Assembly (NCBI RefSeq): GCF_008245025.1
Contig: NZ_CP043426.1
Span: forward strand, 1,054,001 to 1,118,000
Length of the DNA stretch: 64,000 nucleotides
Source: Campylobacter lari subsp. concheus
GTDB lineage: Bacteria; Campylobacterota; Campylobacteria; Campylobacterales; Campylobacteraceae
Direction: 5' to 3'
Of the stretch, positions 9,541-18,855 are shown one piece after another; position 1 is the first letter of the stretch, and every line of letters begins with the position of its first letter. A program made the position numbers and the translations under genes. Below the pieces are notes generated by a model. That model saw nothing but the letters and a program-made list of their open reading frames with translations, was not told the origin of the DNA and searched no databases.

Positions 9541-9731
9541 CAACCACCACCTACAAAAGTAACAATCTCTACTTTATCATTTTCTTTTAAAATCAAATTT
9601 TCAAATTTATCCCTTGGGATAATTTCTCCGTTTAATTCTAAAGCAATAAATTCTATTTTTAATTGCTTTTCTTTAACATAATCCATAAATTTAAGCTCTT
9701 TTAGCTCAAGCTTTTGCCCATTGATAATCAT
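9540..9731 (-). CDS. thiS: Sulfur carrier protein ThiS
   Basis: The 63-residue ubiquitin-fold carrier ends in V-G-G-G, the C-terminal glycines that are adenylated by ThiF and converted to thiocarboxylate. Its ATG overlaps the stop of the upstream HsdS-like gene by 4 bp (ATGA), so its translation now depends on that foreign-looking gene. Downstream it overlaps thiF. Confidence 0.94.
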   Translation of the reverse strand: MIINGQKLELKELKFMDYVKEKQLKIEFIALELNGEIIPRDKFENLILKENDKVEIVTFVGGG

Positions 9732-11167
9732 GTTTTTCCTTGTATTTGCTCTTCTACTTTAATTTTTGCATTATCTAATAATTGTTTAGATTTTTTCCTT
9801 AAATTAAAGCTTTCTTGTATATATTTTGCAATTTTTTCTTGAGTTGTAGGATCTATTTTAGGGATAAGGATTTTAGACAACTCTTCTTTATTTATTGCAC
9901 AAAGTATTGTTCCACTTGGAAATTTCTTTAAATATTCTTGAAATATTTGACTTTTAAACATTACAAGCAAAGTTTCACCATTTAATAATTTTGATTTTAA
10001 TACAAAGAATCCTGTTGAAACTAAATGCTTGTCAAATTCTTGGGTAATTAAAGCACAGCTTGACAGACTGCCTTCGATACTTGAAATAATTACATCTCCC
10101 TTGCTCACTATTCTTCTTGCTCTTGTAGGTAAATTTTTTCCCAAATCACTAATTGGTTCGTTAATATTGCCATTATTGCTTATATTTGCAAGCTCTATAT
10201 AACTGTAATTTTCATTATTTTTAGGGGTAAAATTTGTGTCTTTGTTGTTTATAATGTTTAAAAAGCTATCATATCCATTTGGATAAGATTTTATAAATTT
10301 TTCTATGTCTTCAAATTTACTTTGATAATATTCAGAATCCAATCGTCCTGTTTTTAGAAAAGATTCTTTTAATGTGTGTATAGAGATATTTGGTGATTTT
10401 ATAGGTTTATTTGTTTTAGAATCTAGCAAACTTTGTAATGGATTTTTCGGATCAAGCCCTAACTCAAGGCATAGAGTTTCCTCTGCTTTTTTATATAATT
10501 CCTTACTTTCTTCTAATGTTTTATGAGAATCTTTTACCATTTTTTCAATTTCTTGCTGAAATTCTATAGGGAGAATGGGGATTGGTAATTTCTCATAAAA
10601 TGCCGTTGGTACTCTTTGTCTTCCGCTAGTACCTACCATATTATCAGCAGCCATCCTTCTTATAGAATCTCTATTTAAGTAACAAAATACAAATGTGGTC
10701 AGAAATCTAGAATCTCGAATTCTAAATACATTAAATTCTGTGCTACCAAAGCCAATCCCATTACCTAAGTCTGTAGCAATTGCACATTTTCCATGCTCCA
10801 TGCAAGGTGTTATTTTAGCAATTAAGATATCATTTTCTGCAAAATAAGTATATCCATTTTCAAATTGTAAAATTTGCCCTTGTTCTCTATGATGTATAAA
10901 ACCATTACCCAAATTCTGCATTGATAAAAAAGTAATAATCGCATCTTTTGAAAAATTATTTATTTCAGCTTTTGAAGGATTTATAACTGCAATATTTGAT
11001 AATTTTTCATATAACAAATTAGTGTTTATATGTAAATTTGATTTTTTGAATGGTTCAGAATCGATTCTAAAACTCTCATTATCTTTTTGCACTTCACTAA
11101 GCTTTAATATACTTACTTCTAAATGCGGATATCTTTCCTGCAAAGTTTGACTAGGATTATTTTCCAT
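9728..11167 (-). CDS. HsdS-like DNA specificity subunit
   Basis: The 479-residue protein has two target-recognition-like halves separated by helical spacers, as in type I specificity subunits. Each TRD ends in the usual L-P-I-P-I-L-P or I-L-I-P-K-I-D element followed by a Q-Q/Q-E-K-I helix (about residues 190-235 and 435-475). It should choose the recognition sequence for the methyltransferase encoded two genes upstream. It overlaps the AlbA_2 gene by 11 bp and thiS by 4 bp. The N-terminal 45 residues are an extra segment. A half-site system of the BcgI type would use such a subunit too. Confidence 0.85.
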   Translation of the reverse strand: MENNPSQTLQERYPHLEVSILKLSEVQKDNESFRIDSEPFKKSNLHINTNLLYEKLSNIAVINPSKAEINNFSKDAIITFLSMQNLGNGFIHHREQGQILQFENGYTYFAENDILIAKITPCMEHGKCAIATDLGNGIGFGSTEFNVFRIRDSRFLTTFVFCYLNRDSIRRMAADNMVGTSGRQRVPTAFYEKLPIPILPIEFQQEIEKMVKDSHKTLEESKELYKKAEETLCLELGLDPKNPLQSLLDSKTNKPIKSPNISIHTLKESFLKTGRLDSEYYQSKFEDIEKFIKSYPNGYDSFLNIINNKDTNFTPKNNENYSYIELANISNNGNINEPISDLGKNLPTRARRIVSKGDVIISSIEGSLSSCALITQEFDKHLVSTGFFVLKSKLLNGETLLVMFKSQIFQEYLKKFPSGTILCAINKEELSKILIPKIDPTTQEKIAKYIQESFNLRKKSKQLLDNAKIKVEEQIQGKT

Positions 11168-12149
11168 TTTTTTTCCAAATATTGTGTTTTTTACAAAGTT
11201 CTTTTATATCATCATCTGATAATTTTTTTTGATTCAAGAAATCGAAACAAAATTTACTATAATATTTTTGATTTTTCTTTTGTTGAAAATATTTAGCATC
11301 TTGCTGTATGATAGGATATTCAGCTAGAATACCTCTAAAATAATGATGAGTTATGTTTAAACCTAATCTTTCTAGCAATTCTTTCGTAGTATAAAAATCT
11401 TTTTCAAGATTTAAATTTGGCGCCATAATTTCTCCATTCTCTATAGTTCCTATAAGTTTAAGCGCTGGAGCGCCTTCTTTTTCTACAAACTTGCCTTCAA
11501 CAACTAAATTTAGATTCTCCAATAACTTTTTATCTATGACTATTTTTTTTCCATTGCCACTATCTATTTCTCCACGAAGCAAATCTAGCATTTTAACATT
11601 CTTTGGACCTATCTTGGCTATGTTCTCTATATGTTCCATCCACTTTTGGCGCTCTATTTCTAAATTTTTATCTAAAATATTTCTTAGTTCGGGATATTTA
11701 ATTTTTTCGCTTCTTCCACTATATCTATAATATATTTCTCCTTCTAAAATTTCTTGTTTTTTTCCATTGTTTTTAATGCAAATAAATGGCTTGTTTAATC
11801 CTTCTTTAACCTCTATTATTCCAAAAGTTTTATTATCTGCATTAAAAGTTTGTATATTGAAAATAATTTCTGGTGCAAAACTTTCATTTAAAAAATTTGA
11901 GAAATCCTTGTTATCCAAATTTTCAAGATTATTATTTGTCATGCCTATTGCCTCCCTTGGTTTATCTTTAACGCCAAATACAATAATGCCACCTTGATTA
12001 TTTGAAAAAGCTGCTAATGTTTTAGCATATAGTGCAAAATCTGCCTTATTAAAATTTGCCTTAAATTCAAGTTGTGAATTTTCTCTATGTTTAAGCCTCT
12101 TTGTACTTTCATCAGTTGCAATTAATTCTAAAAATTTTCGCTCTGTCAT
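11157..12149 (-). CDS. AlbA_2/Schlafen-type putative DNA-binding protein
   Basis: This protein of about 330 residues carries an N-terminal AlbA_2 (Schlafen AAA_4) domain over about residues 10-150. The markers are Q-L-E-F-K, then A-A-F-S-N-N-Q-G-G-I-I-V-F-G-V, and the closing Y-Y-R-Y-S-G-R. The rest is helical and unassigned. I prefer the ATG at 12149, two bases after the methyltransferase stop and 10 bases after a GGAAAG; an in-frame TTG at 12164 is possible. Such proteins are frequent extra genes in type I restriction loci of Campylobacter (so-called rlo genes). Whether it blocks, regulates or adds a nuclease is unknown. Confidence 0.8.
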   Translation of the reverse strand: MTERKFLELIATDESTKRLKHRENSQLEFKANFNKADFALYAKTLAAFSNNQGGIIVFGVKDKPREAIGMTNNNLENLDNKDFSNFLNESFAPEIIFNIQTFNADNKTFGIIEVKEGLNKPFICIKNNGKKQEILEGEIYYRYSGRSEKIKYPELRNILDKNLEIERQKWMEHIENIAKIGPKNVKMLDLLRGEIDSGNGKKIVIDKKLLENLNLVVEGKFVEKEGAPALKLIGTIENGEIMAPNLNLEKDFYTTKELLERLGLNITHHYFRGILAEYPIIQQDAKYFQQKKNQKYYSKFCFDFLNQKKLSDDDIKELCKKHNIWKKNGK

Positions 12150-12151
12150 AT

Positions 12152-14215
12152 TTATTCTTTCCAAAAACTCAAATTTTCACTCTTTGCAAATTCAATAAAA
12201 GCTTCCGCTATGCCATCTTTTTGCAAGTCTTTGTATTTTTCTAAATTTAACCTATATTCTTGCATTCTTTTATCAAAATCTTCTTGGCTTTCATCTTTTT
12301 GTTTTATAGGCTCATCTCCTTCTAAATGCGGATGAAATAAATCATGTTTTACTACTAAATGATCATGAGAATCTAAAAGTGGATAATAAATCTTTTCACC
12401 TGAATTATCTTTGCTAGGCTCACTCATAGTAGCAAAGAAGATATTATAGTCCTCGCACTTTGGACATAATTTATCATCCCATTTTTGTAAAAATAAAACA
12501 CTTGTTTTTGTCCCTGTGTGTGGCTTAAAGACATTTCCATGAAGTCCTACAACTGCTAAGATTCTAGCTTTTTGTGCAATAAATTCTCTTATATATTTAT
12601 CACTTGAATTATTAAAACGCCCTTGTGGTAATACAATAGCCATTCTGCCACCAGGCTTTAACATATCTAAATTTCGTTCAATAAATAAAATATCTCTTCC
12701 TACTTTACTTTGAGGTTTGCCATTTTCTTTTTTGCCTAACTCATATCTAGCTAAAATTCTACTTTCTTTTATATCTCCGGCAAAAGGTGGATTTGCCATT
12801 AAAATATCAAAATTAAAATCCCTATTTTGGTTTTTAGTAGCTCTTAATTTTTTTAAGCGTTTAAATCCCTCAAAATACACATCTTGCCAATCTTCATCAT
12901 CTCTTACCCATTCATCCCATCTATCAAAGTCAATGGAATTTAAATACAAGACATTCGTATGCCCATCGCCTGCGATTAGATTAAGCATTTTTGATACGCG
13001 CACGCTTTTTTCATCAAAATCTATACCAAACACTTTTTCTTTTACATAGTCTTGACACTCAGAAATCTTTTCTTCAGCTGTAAAGAGATGACTTGCTTCT
13101 ATACCTCTTTCTTTATAAATTGAACGCCACACATAAAAACAAGTATGTATCGGAAATCCACAACTTCCACTTGCAGTATCTATCATACTTTCATCTTTTT
13201 TAGGGTTTAGCATTTTTACGCACATATCTATTACATAACGCGGAGTAAAATATTGCCCTTTTTCACCTTTTGAGGATTTATTCACTAGATATTCAAAAGC
13301 ATCATCAATTACTTCTAAATTTGAGTTAAATAACTTTACATTTTGCAATGATGATACACATACGCTTAGGTGCGAAGGAGAAAGTTTAATTTTCTCATCA
13401 TTATTAAATACACCTTCCCATTTTTTCTTTGCTTTATCAAAGAGTTTTTCTATTTTTTGCTTAAGTTCAGAATCAGATTCTCCATAATTTCTAAACTCTA
13501 AACTCTTTGTTCTATCTCTTGCGCCATCTAATTCATCAAAAAGTTTTATAAATATAAGTTTAAAACATTCTTCAAATACATCAACTCCGGCATTTGCCAA
13601 CACCTCATCTTCCATTTCTGTGACTAAATTCTTTAAACTTCGCTTTTGACTTTTTAAAATATCTTCTTTGATCAAATCATCAAAGGTAAATTTTACTTTC
13701 AACAGATCTGGTAATGTCTGGTTTGATGCAGGAATATTTGGAATAGATTCAAAATAATTTGGATCTTTTCTATGATAATAACTAATTTCTTTACCATTAC
13801 ACCACACAGCCATAGTTGCACCTGTAGCATTACAATAACTTTTTAACTGCTCTTTGCCATCTTTCAACTTTGGCTTTTTTACTTCTATAATGATGTATGG
13901 GGTTGTAATTTGGATTTTATCCATTATCACAATATCAGCTCTTTTTACTTCGCGTCCAAAATGCACACCAAATTCAATTTTTATCATATCCTTAGGATAG
14001 TTATATTCACTTAAAAGCTTATCGATATAAAGTTGACGCACAATTTCTTCTGGCGTGAGTTTAATTTCTTTATCGCGGACAAGGCAATTAGTATAGTATA
14101 TAATTTGATTATTTTTGTTTGTTTTAACTATAATTTTAGTTTCCAATTCAGCAATAGCTTTTTTACTAAATAGATCTAGTTTGTAATCACTATCTTTTAA
14201 AATTTCCTCAATCAT
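12152..14215 (-). CDS. Fused HsdR_N-type nuclease domain and N6-adenine methyltransferase
   Basis: The 687-residue protein has two parts. Residues ~15-150 form an HsdR N-terminal-like PD-(D/E)xK nuclease domain with Asp94, then Glu111-Val-Lys113 in I-I-I-E-V-K-K-P. Residues ~300-640 are an HsdM-type methyltransferase with G-Q-Y-F-T-P-R, the SAM motif D-T-A-S-G-S-C-G-F near 345, and the catalytic N-P-P-F near 473. No helicase motor follows anywhere in the window, so cleavage and methylation may be in one polypeptide, as in BcgI-like type IIB/IIG enzymes. The ATG sits 9 bases after dapE behind AAAGG. Confidence 0.85.
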   Translation of the reverse strand: MIEEILKDSDYKLDLFSKKAIAELETKIIVKTNKNNQIIYYTNCLVRDKEIKLTPEEIVRQLYIDKLLSEYNYPKDMIKIEFGVHFGREVKRADIVIMDKIQITTPYIIIEVKKPKLKDGKEQLKSYCNATGATMAVWCNGKEISYYHRKDPNYFESIPNIPASNQTLPDLLKVKFTFDDLIKEDILKSQKRSLKNLVTEMEDEVLANAGVDVFEECFKLIFIKLFDELDGARDRTKSLEFRNYGESDSELKQKIEKLFDKAKKKWEGVFNNDEKIKLSPSHLSVCVSSLQNVKLFNSNLEVIDDAFEYLVNKSSKGEKGQYFTPRYVIDMCVKMLNPKKDESMIDTASGSCGFPIHTCFYVWRSIYKERGIEASHLFTAEEKISECQDYVKEKVFGIDFDEKSVRVSKMLNLIAGDGHTNVLYLNSIDFDRWDEWVRDDEDWQDVYFEGFKRLKKLRATKNQNRDFNFDILMANPPFAGDIKESRILARYELGKKENGKPQSKVGRDILFIERNLDMLKPGGRMAIVLPQGRFNNSSDKYIREFIAQKARILAVVGLHGNVFKPHTGTKTSVLFLQKWDDKLCPKCEDYNIFFATMSEPSKDNSGEKIYYPLLDSHDHLVVKHDLFHPHLEGDEPIKQKDESQEDFDKRMQEYRLNLEKYKDLQKDGIAEAFIEFAKSENLSFWKE

Positions 14216-14224
14216 TCTAAACCT

Positions 14225-15322
14225 TTAAAAATTTTCTATCAAGTCTTTAAAAATCAAATACAATTTTTCAAGCTCTTCTACACTCACTCTCTCATCAATA
14301 GCATGAATTCTATCATTACACACGCCAAATTCTACTACCTTTACGCCAAACTCAGCAAAATACCTTGCATCACTTGTACCGCCTTTGGTGTTAAGTTCTG
14401 GCACTATTTGGGTGATTTTTTGCACGCTCTCGTTTAGCCTTTGTACGATTTTAGAATCACTTTGTGTTAAAAAAGGTTTTGAGCTTTGATTTATACTTAA
14501 TTCATAATCAAGTCCTTCACAAGTTTTTTCCACATAAGCTTTTACATCTTCTAAGCTAGTTTGCGGAGAATTTCTTACATTAAACATCAATTTTAAATCA
14601 TTTGGAGTTACATTACACACTTCCATACCACCACGTATATCAGTAATGACAATTTTAGATGGAGCAAAAACCTCATCACCTGGATCAAGATCAAATCCTG
14701 CTAAAAATTTCAAAGCCGAAGCAAAATTATGCACAGGATTAATGCATTTTTGCGGGTATGCCACATGACCTTGCTTGCCTTTAATGAGTAATTTTGCATT
14801 GATAGAACCACGACGCCCTATTTTAATACTATCTCCAAATTTTTTATCACAAGTTGGCTCAGCAACTACAGCAAAATCAGGTAACATATCTTTTTCTTGC
14901 ATAAATTTAAGCACTTCAAGCGTGCCAAATTTAGCCTCACCTTCTTCATCGCTTGTTAAAATCAACGAAATTCTTCCTTTGAAATTTTCTACTTCCTTGA
15001 CCGCACATATAAAAGCAGCCACGCCACTTTTCATATCTTGCGCACCTCTTGCATAAATAAACCCATCTTTTTCTAAAGGCTCAAAAGGATCGCTGCTCCA
15101 ACCCTCTCCCGCAGGCACTACATCTACATGCCCACCAAAAGCTAAATGCTCCCCATCATCACTAAATTTTTTAGTCAGTAAAAGATTTTTCACACCTTCT
15201 TTTTCTATAAAAAAAGCTTCAAAATCACTTAACTCCACTGCAATATAATTTAACGCCCCATCATCATCTGGAGTGATAGATTTAAATTTGCTTAATTCCT
15301 TAAAAATTTCAACTACTTGCAT
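14225..15322 (-). CDS. dapE: Succinyl-diaminopimelate desuccinylase
   Basis: The 365-residue M20 zinc peptidase-family enzyme acts in lysine and meso-diaminopimelate synthesis for peptidoglycan. Metal-binding and catalytic segments are visible: G-H-V-D-V-V-P (first His/Asp), R-G-A-Q-D-M-K-S-G (bridging Asp) and S-D-E-E-G-E (catalytic Glu). From memory, in C. jejuni it is immediately upstream of thiS; here the three restriction genes stand between them. It is 3 bases downstream of the LysE-type gene. Confidence 0.95.
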   Translation of the reverse strand: MQVVEIFKELSKFKSITPDDDGALNYIAVELSDFEAFFIEKEGVKNLLLTKKFSDDGEHLAFGGHVDVVPAGEGWSSDPFEPLEKDGFIYARGAQDMKSGVAAFICAVKEVENFKGRISLILTSDEEGEAKFGTLEVLKFMQEKDMLPDFAVVAEPTCDKKFGDSIKIGRRGSINAKLLIKGKQGHVAYPQKCINPVHNFASALKFLAGFDLDPGDEVFAPSKIVITDIRGGMEVCNVTPNDLKLMFNVRNSPQTSLEDVKAYVEKTCEGLDYELSINQSSKPFLTQSDSKIVQRLNESVQKITQIVPELNTKGGTSDARYFAEFGVKVVEFGVCNDRIHAIDERVSVEELEKLYLIFKDLIENF

Positions 15323-15325
15323 GTT

Positions 15326-15919
15326 TTATCCTATAAAAGCTTTATACAGCATAGAAAGAGCAAAATACTCTAAAATAAACGCTGAAAAAAGATTAATGTA
15401 AAATATATGTTTGTTTTTTACAAGGGCTTTAAATTTAGACACAAAAAACGATAAAGTAAAAATCCAAAACACAATAAAACCCACCAAACCAAAAAGCAAA
15501 GCAAAAGAGTTTTTACTCTGCATACTAAGTCCTGCCACACTCACCCAAAAGCCTATCACATAAGGATTTGTAACATTTAAGAAAAATCCTTTACTAAAAC
15601 CCTTGAAAGGATGAGTTTTATTTACCTTGTTAAGATCGACTTTTCTTGTTTTTCTTAGCATTAAAAACACCATAAAACTCAAAAAGAAAAAGCCAAAAAC
15701 TGCTAATATTTTATAAAAAAAATCATTATTTGCAAAGCTTAAAAGCCCAAGATTAATCAAAATCAAAAAAAGTATATCAGCACTTAAAGCACCAAGCCCA
15801 ATGCAAAAAGCATTTTTAAAAGAAGACAAAGCAGTATTTAAGATTAAAATATTTACGGGTCCAAAAGGCACAGACACACCCATACCTAAAACTATACCTT
15901 GTAAGATTACTTCTAGCAT
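15326..15919 (-). CDS. LysE/RhtB-family amino acid exporter
   Basis: This 197-residue inner-membrane protein has about six hydrophobic segments. The LysE-family N-terminal motif G-x-x-V-P-F-G-P-V is near residues 14-22, and G-L-G-A-L-S-A-D follows in the second helix. The exported amino acid cannot be read from the sequence. It overlaps the sirtuin gene by 7 bp and precedes dapE by 3 bases. Confidence 0.85.
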   Translation of the reverse strand: MLEVILQGIVLGMGVSVPFGPVNILILNTALSSFKNAFCIGLGALSADILFLILINLGLLSFANNDFFYKILAVFGFFFLSFMVFLMLRKTRKVDLNKVNKTHPFKGFSKGFFLNVTNPYVIGFWVSVAGLSMQSKNSFALLFGLVGFIVFWIFTLSFFVSKFKALVKNKHIFYINLFSAFILEYFALSMLYKAFIG

Positions 15920-16611
15920 TTTGCTTCCAAAAAATTTTCTATATCGATTTTGATTTTATCAATAGCTGTGCAAACATCTTCTATATAAACTTTAGTAAAA
16001 TTGCTTTCTAAATATCTATCTTTATCAAGATTGTTTAATATACTTTGCTTGCACACTCTTGCATATTCTCCCACAGGCAAAACCTGCCCACTTGTGCCTA
16101 TACATACAAATAAATCACAATTTTGTAATTTTTCATATAAAATTTTATAATTTGGCGCCATTTCTTCAAACATTACGATATTATGTCTTACATTTTTACT
16201 TTGACAACTTGGACAAATTTTATCATCACTACTTTCATAACCTATGTTAAAAATACTTTCACATTCTAAGCACCTAAGCTCAGGTAAAAAGCCATGCAAA
16301 TGCACCACTTCTTCACACCCTGCTCGCTCTAATAAATCATCTACATTTTGTGTTAAAATGCTAATTTGTTTTGGAAATTTTTGTTTTAATAAAGCGATGA
16401 TTTTATGTGCATGATTTGGCTTAACACTAGCTAGTTCTTTTCTTCTTTTATTATAAAATTCCAAAACTTTTTTAGGATTTTTTCTAAAGCCAGTTGCAGA
16501 GCAAACTTCCATCACATCATGCTCTTCCCAAAGCCCACCACCAACTCTAAAAGTCTTTATACCACTTGGAGCAGACAAACCTGCTCCACTTAAAATCATC
16601 ACTTGTTTCAT
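15913..16611 (-). CDS. cobB: Sir2-family NAD-dependent protein deacylase (CobB-like)
   Basis: The 232-residue sirtuin has the NAD site G-A-G-L-S-A-P-S-G-I near residues 9-18, catalytic Q-N-V-D-D and H-L-H-G, and a zinc ribbon (C-x2-C ... C-x2-C). Residues Tyr53 and Arg56 sit in E-F-Y-N-K-R-R, the Y-x-x-R pair that in class III sirtuins such as SIRT5 and CobB binds the carboxylate of succyl- or malonyl-lysine. It is likely a desuccinylase as well as a deacetylase. It is first in a short operon with the LysE-type gene and dapE. Confidence 0.9.
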   Translation of the reverse strand: MKQVMILSGAGLSAPSGIKTFRVGGGLWEEHDVMEVCSATGFRKNPKKVLEFYNKRRKELASVKPNHAHKIIALLKQKFPKQISILTQNVDDLLERAGCEEVVHLHGFLPELRCLECESIFNIGYESSDDKICPSCQSKNVRHNIVMFEEMAPNYKILYEKLQNCDLFVCIGTSGQVLPVGEYARVCKQSILNNLDKDRYLESNFTKVYIEDVCTAIDKIKIDIENFLEAKC

Positions 16612-16656
16612 TTGATAAACCTCATTATTGTTTTAAAGGTTTTACTATAATTTTAC

Positions 16657-18855
16657 TTAAAGCTTAACCACCTTAGCACCAAAACCACCTTGATTAATCG
16701 GTGCATCATTAAAGCTTTTTACACTCTTGTGGGCTTTTAAAAACTCTTTTACCGCAAAAGCTAATTTTCCTGTACCTATACCATGATAAACTATCACCTC
16801 ATCAAAACCTACTATCAAAGCATCAGAGATAAATTTATCTAATCTTTCAAGCGCCTCATCACTTTTTAAGCCGTGTAAATCTAAAGTCATATTTAAAGCA
16901 CTTGGACGGGTTATATTAACACTTGATTTTGCCTTTTGTGTAGGGGTTTGATTGCTTTTTTTAAGAAGATTTAAAGGCACACGCAAACTTAAACCATCAC
17001 TTTGAATCATCGCATCATTTTTTGAAATAGCTGTGATTTTACCTTTGATTTTTTCATATTTTACAAAATCTCCAACTCTAAGTTCTTCATTTTGCTCCAT
17101 GCTTGGCAAAACAATGCTTTTTTTAAGCTCATTGGCTTTGTTTAAACTTCTTTGTTTTTCTTTAATATCTTTTAGATTTATCGTTTTTTTAGCTTCTTCT
17201 ATGGCTTTGTGATATTTAAACTCTAAATTAGAAATAAGCTTTTTAAATTCTTGCTCATTTTTTTCTTTTTGATCTTTGAGTGAAAGTAAAATTTCATCTA
17301 CCTTAGCTTCTTTTTCCTCAAGTTCTTCATTTTTCTTGCGTAAAGAAAGTTCAAGATTGATATTTTTACTTACCATCTCTTCTAAATTTTCTTTATCTTC
17401 ACCATAAAGCTTTTTAGCATTTTGTACTAAATTTGCACTTATGCCATATCTTAAAGCCGTTTCAAATGCATAAGATTTACCTATAGTACCTTTTAAAAAC
17501 TCATATTTTGGGCGTGATAATTCCTCATCATACAAAGCAGCGATGAGTTCTACTTGTGAATTTTTAGCCAAAAGCATAGCAAGGCGTTTATGGTGAGTTG
17601 TGATAATGATTTTATTATCTTGTTCTAAAAGCTTAGAAATAAGCTCAGTATATAAACACGCAGCTTCTTCAAAATCTGTCCCAAGCTCTATCTCATCAAC
17701 CCCTAATAAAACATTTTTCTTGCCCAAAAGCTTAGAAAAATGTAACATTCTTCCTGCAAAAGTAGAAATATCGTTTTTTACATTTTGTGGATCTTCTAAA
17801 ATCGCATCAAATTCTTTGAAGTTGCCTATTTGGCTTTTTTGCGCATTAATTCTCATAGGAAGTAAATGCTTTGCAAGTAAAGCTGCGCTTAAAATTCCTT
17901 TTAAAAGCATAGACTTACCACCTGCATTTACACCTGTGATGATTAAAACTTTTTTATTAAACTCTATATTAACACTTTTTGCATTTTTTAAAGCCGGATG
18001 TGCGAAGTTATATAAACTTAAATTATTAGAACTATCAGCTAAAACAAACTCATAATCATGCTTTTTAGCCATCAAAACTCTAGCGCTATAATGATCAAAC
18101 AAATCAAATGCATTATTAATAAATTTCAAAAACATCAAATTTTTATAAAAAACCAAACTAATTTTTTTAGCATATTCATAAAAAATTTCTTCTTTGGCGT
18201 CTTTGATTTCATCAATTTGACTTTGAATTTTTTCTACACTTAAAGGCACCACATAAAATCCACCGCCGCTACTTCTACCTATGATTTTTGCTTTTAAGAC
18301 ATGATTAAATCCACCGCGTAAAAGCAAGGCTTCCATACCATTGATAAGATGAATTTGCGTATCGATCAAGTATGCATTAAGACTTTTAGTATAGGTAAGT
18401 TTTTTAAACTCAGCCACCAAGCTTTCTTTCTTCATTTTTAGAGCTAAATTTAAATTAACAAGTCTTTCATCAATACTTTCTTTAATCTCACCCTTTTCAT
18501 CAAAATACTCAAAAAGCTCTAAAATAGCTTGTGGAATTTCTATTTTTAAAAGCCATTCTTTTAAACTTTCTTCAAATTTTAAACCCTTCAAGTATCTAAA
18601 ATACATGCAGATTTTAATAACTTCAAAGCTTTGACTTAAATGCAAAATTCCTTGCTTGCTAAGATGAGTTAAAGCACTATTTAGCTCTTCTATCATGGGC
18701 GGGGGATTAAAATCAATCAGCGAAAGCTCATTAATCCTTTTATAATGAAGTTTGCTATCACCTTGTAAAAAAATTTCTTTATCTCTTGCAAAAAACCCCC
18801 TAAAGTCTTCTATATAACCATCTAAATCCAGCTTTTTAAAAAATTGCTCTTGCAT
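16657..18855 (-). CDS. mutS2: MutS2 (Smr-domain MutS homologue)
   Basis: The 732-residue protein has a MutS-type core and ATPase with Walker A G-V-N-A-G-G-K-S near residues 310-320, D-E-I-E-L-G-T as Walker B, a long coiled coil (about 500-600) and a C-terminal Smr domain (L-D-L-H-G, then H-G-I-G-T-G). It lacks the mismatch-recognition domain of MutS1. MutS2 acts on recombination or collided ribosomes rather than mismatch repair. Campylobacter is generally considered to lack MutS1/MutL mismatch repair, which fits the unstable homopolymer tracts found here. It overlaps the next upstream gene by one base (TAATG). Confidence 0.94.
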   Translation of the reverse strand: MQEQFFKKLDLDGYIEDFRGFFARDKEIFLQGDSKLHYKRINELSLIDFNPPPMIEELNSALTHLSKQGILHLSQSFEVIKICMYFRYLKGLKFEESLKEWLLKIEIPQAILELFEYFDEKGEIKESIDERLVNLNLALKMKKESLVAEFKKLTYTKSLNAYLIDTQIHLINGMEALLLRGGFNHVLKAKIIGRSSGGGFYVVPLSVEKIQSQIDEIKDAKEEIFYEYAKKISLVFYKNLMFLKFINNAFDLFDHYSARVLMAKKHDYEFVLADSSNNLSLYNFAHPALKNAKSVNIEFNKKVLIITGVNAGGKSMLLKGILSAALLAKHLLPMRINAQKSQIGNFKEFDAILEDPQNVKNDISTFAGRMLHFSKLLGKKNVLLGVDEIELGTDFEEAACLYTELISKLLEQDNKIIITTHHKRLAMLLAKNSQVELIAALYDEELSRPKYEFLKGTIGKSYAFETALRYGISANLVQNAKKLYGEDKENLEEMVSKNINLELSLRKKNEELEEKEAKVDEILLSLKDQKEKNEQEFKKLISNLEFKYHKAIEEAKKTINLKDIKEKQRSLNKANELKKSIVLPSMEQNEELRVGDFVKYEKIKGKITAISKNDAMIQSDGLSLRVPLNLLKKSNQTPTQKAKSSVNITRPSALNMTLDLHGLKSDEALERLDKFISDALIVGFDEVIVYHGIGTGKLAFAVKEFLKAHKSVKSFNDAPINQGGFGAKVVKL

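Noticed and set aside
10000-14000. Search for a helicase (HsdR) or for CRISPR-type repeats in the restriction region
   Set aside because: No DEAD-box-type long frame and no regularly spaced repeats were seen between dapE and thiS.
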